Source: Prorocentrum cordatum (lineage: Eukaryota; Sar; Dinophyceae; Prorocentrales; Prorocentraceae). Taken from it: 42,500 nucleotides of DNA. Location: contig CAUYUJ010015942.1 of NCBI GenBank assembly GCA_963575745.1, positions 132,874-175,373 on the forward strand, in the 5' to 3' direction. Shown here one piece after another: positions 38,060-42,500 of this stretch (the stretch's first letter is position 1; every line of letters begins with the position of its first letter). A model generated the notes under the pieces. The model had not been told where the DNA came from, did not search any database, and saw only the letters and a program-made list of their open reading frames with translations. The position numbers and the translations under genes are program-made.

Positions 38060-40480
38060 TTGGGATACGCCTGCGACGGCAGCGAATTGGTTCACGTTTT
38101 TGGCTGGTGACACGGGTGGCGGCTTCGTGCACGGGCACCTAGTGGACAATTGCTCGCTCGCGGCGGCTTCACCTCGATCGCCGTCTCCCAGCACGACGAT
38201 CGCTGGCATGGAATGGCCCAGACCGAGAATGGGCCAACGACCTGAGTTCACAGCCTGGGAGCGGCTTGGTGGCTTTCTTGTCTCTATCAATCGGCAATGG
38301 GCTATTGAGTCGTGGCTCTACTCGCCTGATGAGGCACTGGCGTCGTGGATGCAGTGGTGCATCGATGTCGTCTCCTTCGAGCTCACCAGGACCCCCTTGC
38401 TGGGCGATCTCATTCACAGGATGCGCACCACGGGTCATGACAACCCTGTCCTCTCCCTTGCTATCGACATTTGTGAGGCGGCGCGGCAACGCAACTGCCG
38501 TCATCGTGAACAGGTTTGCGGCCGATGGGAGGCCTTGCGCCTCTCACATCCTACCCGTTTGCATTGCGAGGCGCTGCAGGCCATTGTCAAGCTCGGGGTT
38601 CACAAGCGCCATCTTTACTTCAGGTCTGACCCTGAGGTCTCAGAGATGCCGATTGACGTCCGACTCCTTTTGGACAACCTTCAGGCCACTGACCAGCTCC
38701 AAGCCGTGTTTGTACATGCATGGCGACCCAACATTGGCGTTCGGGCTGAAGATTTGCTGCGATGGTATCATGGGCTGCTTGAGCCTACCGACGTGGCCAT
38801 CCCTACGCAAGAGCCCTACAACACCAGCAGTGATGAAGACGGCCTTGAACCCGACCCAGGACCCGCTGATGCCGATGAAGGAGGTGATGATTCCATCAGC
38901 TTTATGCAGCGCGACGTTCAGGTCACCCAGGGCGATGGTCCGACCAACGTTCTCTACATGCACGGCCTGGATACCACGCAGGTTGCCGACATGAGCTTCC
39001 AGGGCATATCGGGCCCGCTGCGCCTGGCTAATCGCAACGACCCTATCGGGACAAGCCGCAACCCACCCGCCTCTGCCACAATTGCGGTCGCAGAGGGTAC
39101 ACAGTGTCATTCCTTGGATATCGATGCTGACACGGCCTCGGACAGGGTTGGTGCTGAAGTGGCCCCGAATAGGCCCTCTGTTGGGCGTAGGAAGCGGAAG
39201 CGTCGGGTCACCGACACAGGGCCTCAACGGGCTCCCAAACGGTCTCGCTTACCTAGTGCTCCCTCACATGGTGGCTCCTCTCGGCCATGGAGACGCGCCC
39301 CGGAAGCCTCCTCGAGAAAGTCTGCGGTACGCTTGATTACTGTCCATTCCAGTGGCTGGTCTCAAGCTAAGGCCCTTTTGGAAGAAGGACCTCGTGGGGC
39401 CATTGTGGTTGTGCAGGAACACAAACTACGAGGTGATCGCATGGCCCGTGCGCAGGGATGGGCACGCAGCTCAGGGTGGCAACCTTTCATGACGGCGGCC
39501 CGACCTGGGGAGGACGGTGCAACACAGGGATGCGGTGGCGTGGCAATCTTTGTACCTACCCACATCAGTGTGACCTTACCTGGGCACGCTACATCTCACA
39601 TCGTCATGGAGGCTTACGCCATACTCGTTCACATCCACGCCGGCCCCAAACATGGTTTCCTCTTGGGGTCCACCTACCTGGAGCAAGGTCACGGGCCATC
39701 GGGACCCAACCATGATAAGCTCAGGCTGCTCGGCCCCACACTGCCCTATCACAGGCTGCCCTTTATCATTGGAGGCGATTGGAACGTAGGTCCATATACT
39801 CTTGGGAAGACGGGTTACCCTGACAAGTTACGTGCTCGTGTGGTTGTGTCGGCGGAGGGCACCCACCGTGATCCCAAAACTGCGAGACGCACTTTGCTTG
39901 ACTACTGGCTGGCCAGTGATTGCGTCGCGGCCACCGTGACTACGCCAGTCACATTGGCAGACTTCCCACCCAGGAACCACTACGCAGTTATGACTACGTT
40001 ACCAGGTGGGGTCCGCTCACACGCCGTCACGGTCTTAAGTGGGCCTGTGCCTTTCCCCGCCACCCCCACCGCTAAATGGAAGGACGCGGATGCCCACCAG
40101 GATCAGGACGGCGAATTTCAATTCGACACGCCTCGGGGCTCACCAGAGCGACTATGGTCAGAGTTAATGGCTGACGACGCGGCTAGTCGCCTTGGGCCGC
40201 AGGACGAGCACCAGGCTCGATTAGATCACCTCTATGGTGCGCTGTACGATGGTGCCGAAACGGAGCTTGCCCCATTGTTTCACGACGGCGACAATGCCGC
40301 GACACAGTACTTGGGGCGTCAGCAGGGACCTCGCTACCGCCAGTCCACCTCAGGGGGCGCCCTGGCGCGTTTCCACCCTTCGGGCACTCAGGTTTCTCGG
40401 GCCCTTCGGCTTCTTCAGCTTCGGGTCCACGATGTGCGCCTCTCGCGCATCTCTCGGGGTTCCCTGCAGTGTGCCCATCA
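38060..40480 (+). CDS. LINE 3 ORF2, APE endonuclease part
   Basis: The frame is open throughout. A roughly 400-residue N-terminal extension has helical, His/Trp-rich texture (WMQWCIDVVSFELTRTP) and an acidic then basic linker (RRKRKRRVTDTG). The endonuclease follows: LITVHSSGWSQAKALL, VVVQEHKLRG (catalytic E, about 39415), GCGGVAIFVPTHI, LPFIIGGDWNVGP (the GDWN motif, about 39771), TLLDYWLAS and FPPRNHYAVMTTL with the catalytic His. All main APE motifs are intact. Conserved-looking coding leaves this frame near 40480, where it passes to another frame that carries the linker to the RT. Confidence 0.75.
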
Positions 40481-42500
40481 AGCCCGGGGTTTCCTTGTGC
40501 GACTTTCTCTCTGGGGCTGGACGGCATGGGCGTATGAAGAAATACCTACCCACGGGACTGGCCCCTCTGGTTTCGTACCTGATTCAACAGGTTGTGGAAT
40601 CCGCCCCTCGCCTACACCATGCGCTGTTTCAGTTCGTGGGGGATTCTCTTGGGAGCTTGGCTGCCCAAGAGGAGCGTCGACTGGGACAGGCGCGAGCGAA
40701 GTCCTTTACAGCTTGGTTGCGACGACAGCTGAGCATGCAGCCTGGTGCAGTACACAGGTGGACGAAATCCCGCGGATGGGACTTATCTCAAGCCCATGGG
40801 GCCCTCGGACCTACTAGCTTCCCTGACGAGGTTGTCGATTCACAGCGTACCTCATGGGGCCTAGTCTGGGACAGCACCCCTGGGGCCCCTCCGCATCTTT
40901 CGGGAAGTATACACAATCCTAAATGGTTTGACGACGTCGTGGAGGAAATGCGCCACCTGTGTGAGCACGGGCCCCGACTTCCACCCCTTAGGATTGCGCA
41001 GATTCGAGAGGCTGCTATGTAGTTTCCGACCCGTACCGCTGTGGGTGCTGACCGATTCCGCCCACGACTCTGGGCCTTCTTATCGAACGAAGGCCTCTCC
41101 TTCCTTGGGCACTTGCAATACCTATGTGAAATATTTGGATCCTGGCCCCAACATGCGCGTCACGTGCACATCGTCCTTCTGGCTAAGCCCCATTGGGGGC
41201 TACCGCCCCATCGCCCTTCTGCCCTCGGTTTACAGTGCGTGGGCGAAAGCCAGGATGACGTTTGCACGAGGATGGGCCTCTCAGCTATGCCGCCCCTACC
41301 TGGCCATAGGGGTACAGAAGGCCACCACAGACGTGGCTGCTCGACTCCTGGTTCACGCTGAGGCTCACACAGGGGACGATCCGACTCAGGCTTCCCTACC
41401 CGCTATCGTCGACATTGCCAGGTGTTTCGACAAGATACCTTGGCGCATGCTCCTCGCTTCCGCTGGGGTCCATCAATTTCTAGGTGTGTTAATAACATTG
41501 GCTCTCCGTATGTATGGCTCGGCACGGCGTTTGGTATGGGAGGAGGCCTTCTCTGCGGTTACTTGGGCGAGTCGTGGGGCCCTGCCTGGGTGTGCTTTGG
41601 CTATGTATGCTTTGCAATGCATCATGCTGCAGCCTTTCGATGCCTTGTATAGGCACACGTACACCATCTCTCGGCCCATCGACCTTTACGCCGATGACGT
41701 TACGATTTCGATCGCTGGTTCGGTCGAGGCCCTTCTTGAACGCCTTGAGCTTCCAGCGGCTGCGAATAAGATGAAAACCACGTGCAGCCATCCCAGAACC
41801 GGACGGGCCATCTGTCACATCGTCCGGGCTCTTGGGTTTGTATATCACAGTGCCCTGGAGGTTCTTGGGATTGATGTGGCTGCAGGACGTCCGCTACGGT
41901 ATCGCAAGCTACGATCCCGACTTCGGGCCACAGGTCGGAGGGTACCCCGATTTCGTTATGCACGGAAGGCAGGGCGAGTGGTCAATCGCTTCGCACGACA
42001 GGCGGTCCCCCCAGCCCTCAGTTACGGGGCGGGGGTACATGGCATCCCGCCCCGCTTTGTGCACCACATACGGCGCCTCTTGCGCAGTGCCTGGCATGCG
42101 CCAGGAGGCGCCACTTCAGCGTGGCTGAGTGCTGCGCTACAGCCCGACAGTCTGGCCGACCCCACGGCGATGGCCTGGTGTGCCCCGATTTATCAGTGGG
42201 CACTGTTGCATCGTGACAAGGCTGTGTCGGGGGACGTACTACAGAGGGCTTGGAGCCAGCAAATCCGCATCCTCTACAACCACCCCAAGCCTTGGAATAA
42301 AGTCGCAGGCCCTGCTGGGGCCACACTACTGGCCTTTCGAGATCTCGGATGGACCACGGTCTCAGCTCATGTATGTCGCACCGACCTTGGGGACATCTTG
42401 GGCCTCCGCAGAGATGCCCCTTCGACCTTGCTTGCGCTTGCCAAAGAGTCTGCCGCTCGTCGCGCATGGGCCCTGTGGGCCATCAGGCCCGAAAGCACAT
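40480..42500 (+). CDS. LINE 3 ORF2, linker and reverse transcriptase, partial
   Basis: The linker reads VGDSLGSLAAQEERRLGQAR and FTAWLRRQLSMQPGAVHRWT. It then has an in-frame TAG at 41020, continues as FPTRTAVGADRFRPRLWAF and FGSWPQHARHVHIVLLAKP, and shifts frame in a 'ccccattgggggc' context near 41190. The RT frame then carries IGGYRPIALLPSVYSAWAKA, VDIARCFDKIPWRMLLASAG (motif A, Asp at 41411), SRGALPGCALAMYALQCIM (motif B position) and DLYADDVTISIAG (YADD at 41687-41698). It stays open to the window end. The catalytic residues are intact, so one TAG and one or two indels separate this copy from a coding-competent one. Confidence 0.8.

Larger units (their letters stand above)
37190..42500 (+). 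mobile_element. LINE 3: APE-type retrotransposon, runs off the window
   Basis: In + strand order: RanBP2-like zinc finger and coiled coil (37214-38059), APE endonuclease (about 39325-40000) within a frame open for more than 3 kb, linker (40000-41020) and reverse transcriptase with YADD (41687-41698), still open at 42500. It is the least damaged LINE here: two or three frame changes and one in-frame TAG (41020) were seen. A C-terminal RNase H may lie beyond the window. Confidence 0.8.

Noticed and set aside
1-42500. tRNA, rRNA or SL RNA genes
   Set aside because: A scan by eye found no convincing A/B box pair, rRNA core or full SL RNA gene with its intron half. A covariance-model search would be needed to exclude them fully.

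Overview
This window looks like nuclear DNA of a dinoflagellate. The main evidence is six degenerate copies of the dinoflagellate 22-nt trans-spliced leader (DinoSL): five on the + strand at 15.24, 18.62, 19.91, 22.09 and 28.48 kb, and one on the - strand at 34.88 kb. Supporting signs are high GC, very GC-rich codon use, large amounts of microsatellite and polypurine/polypyrimidine DNA, vWD-type extracellular exons of a kind common in dinoflagellates, and decayed APE-type LINE retrotransposons. A GC-rich genus such as Prorocentrum would fit, but the species cannot be fixed by eye. Introns, frameshifts and pseudogenes are frequent, so most gene models here are partial.

Layout. 0-2.3 kb (-): a coiled-coil protein exon and a small exon of possible ubiquitin-like fold. 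2.4-5.2 kb: GC-rich low-complexity DNA and dispersed repeats. 5.2-9.64 kb (-): decayed LINE 1 (endonuclease, reverse transcriptase with FADD, C2H2 finger, tail). 9.9-12.8 kb: polypurine repeats, a hairpin element present in two inverted copies, and an exon (11.3-11.75, -) for the C-terminal half of a vWD-type protein. 12.8-14.4 kb: no gene seen.

14.58-29.39 kb is the most unusual part. Six same-strand genes (A-F) lie among arrays of a 32-33 bp repeat and three copies of a compound module (repeat array, polypurine tract, conserved link, polypyrimidine tract, conserved AT-richer block, sometimes a CCTAGG satellite). Five of the six (A, B, C, D, F) start just after a DinoSL relic, and the first ATG after each relic opens the gene (in D after one frameshift). 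They therefore look like reinserted trans-spliced cDNAs. A is a coiled-coil protein, B and F are acidic proteins, C is a short ORF broken by a stop, D is a broken DDE transposase-like gene, and E is a frameshifted Ulp1/C48-type cysteine protease with no visible relic.

29.5-34.88 kb (-): LINE 2 (zinc ribbon plus coiled coil, endonuclease, reverse transcriptase with YVED in place of YxDD, RNase H), with a near-perfect DinoSL relic at its very 5' end. 34.97-35.34 kb: a long-inverted-repeat element that abuts the end of a vWD-type exon (35.35-36.5, -), suggestive of an introner-like insertion. 37.2-42.5 kb (+): LINE 3 (RanBP2-like finger plus coiled coil, endonuclease, reverse transcriptase with YADD), running off the window end.

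How the parts relate: trans-splicing followed by reverse transcription, plausibly by LINEs of the kind flanking the cluster, would explain the SL-tagged genes. The neighbouring transposase-like and Ulp1-like genes leave open that 14.6-29.4 kb is, or derives from, a large composite mobile element.
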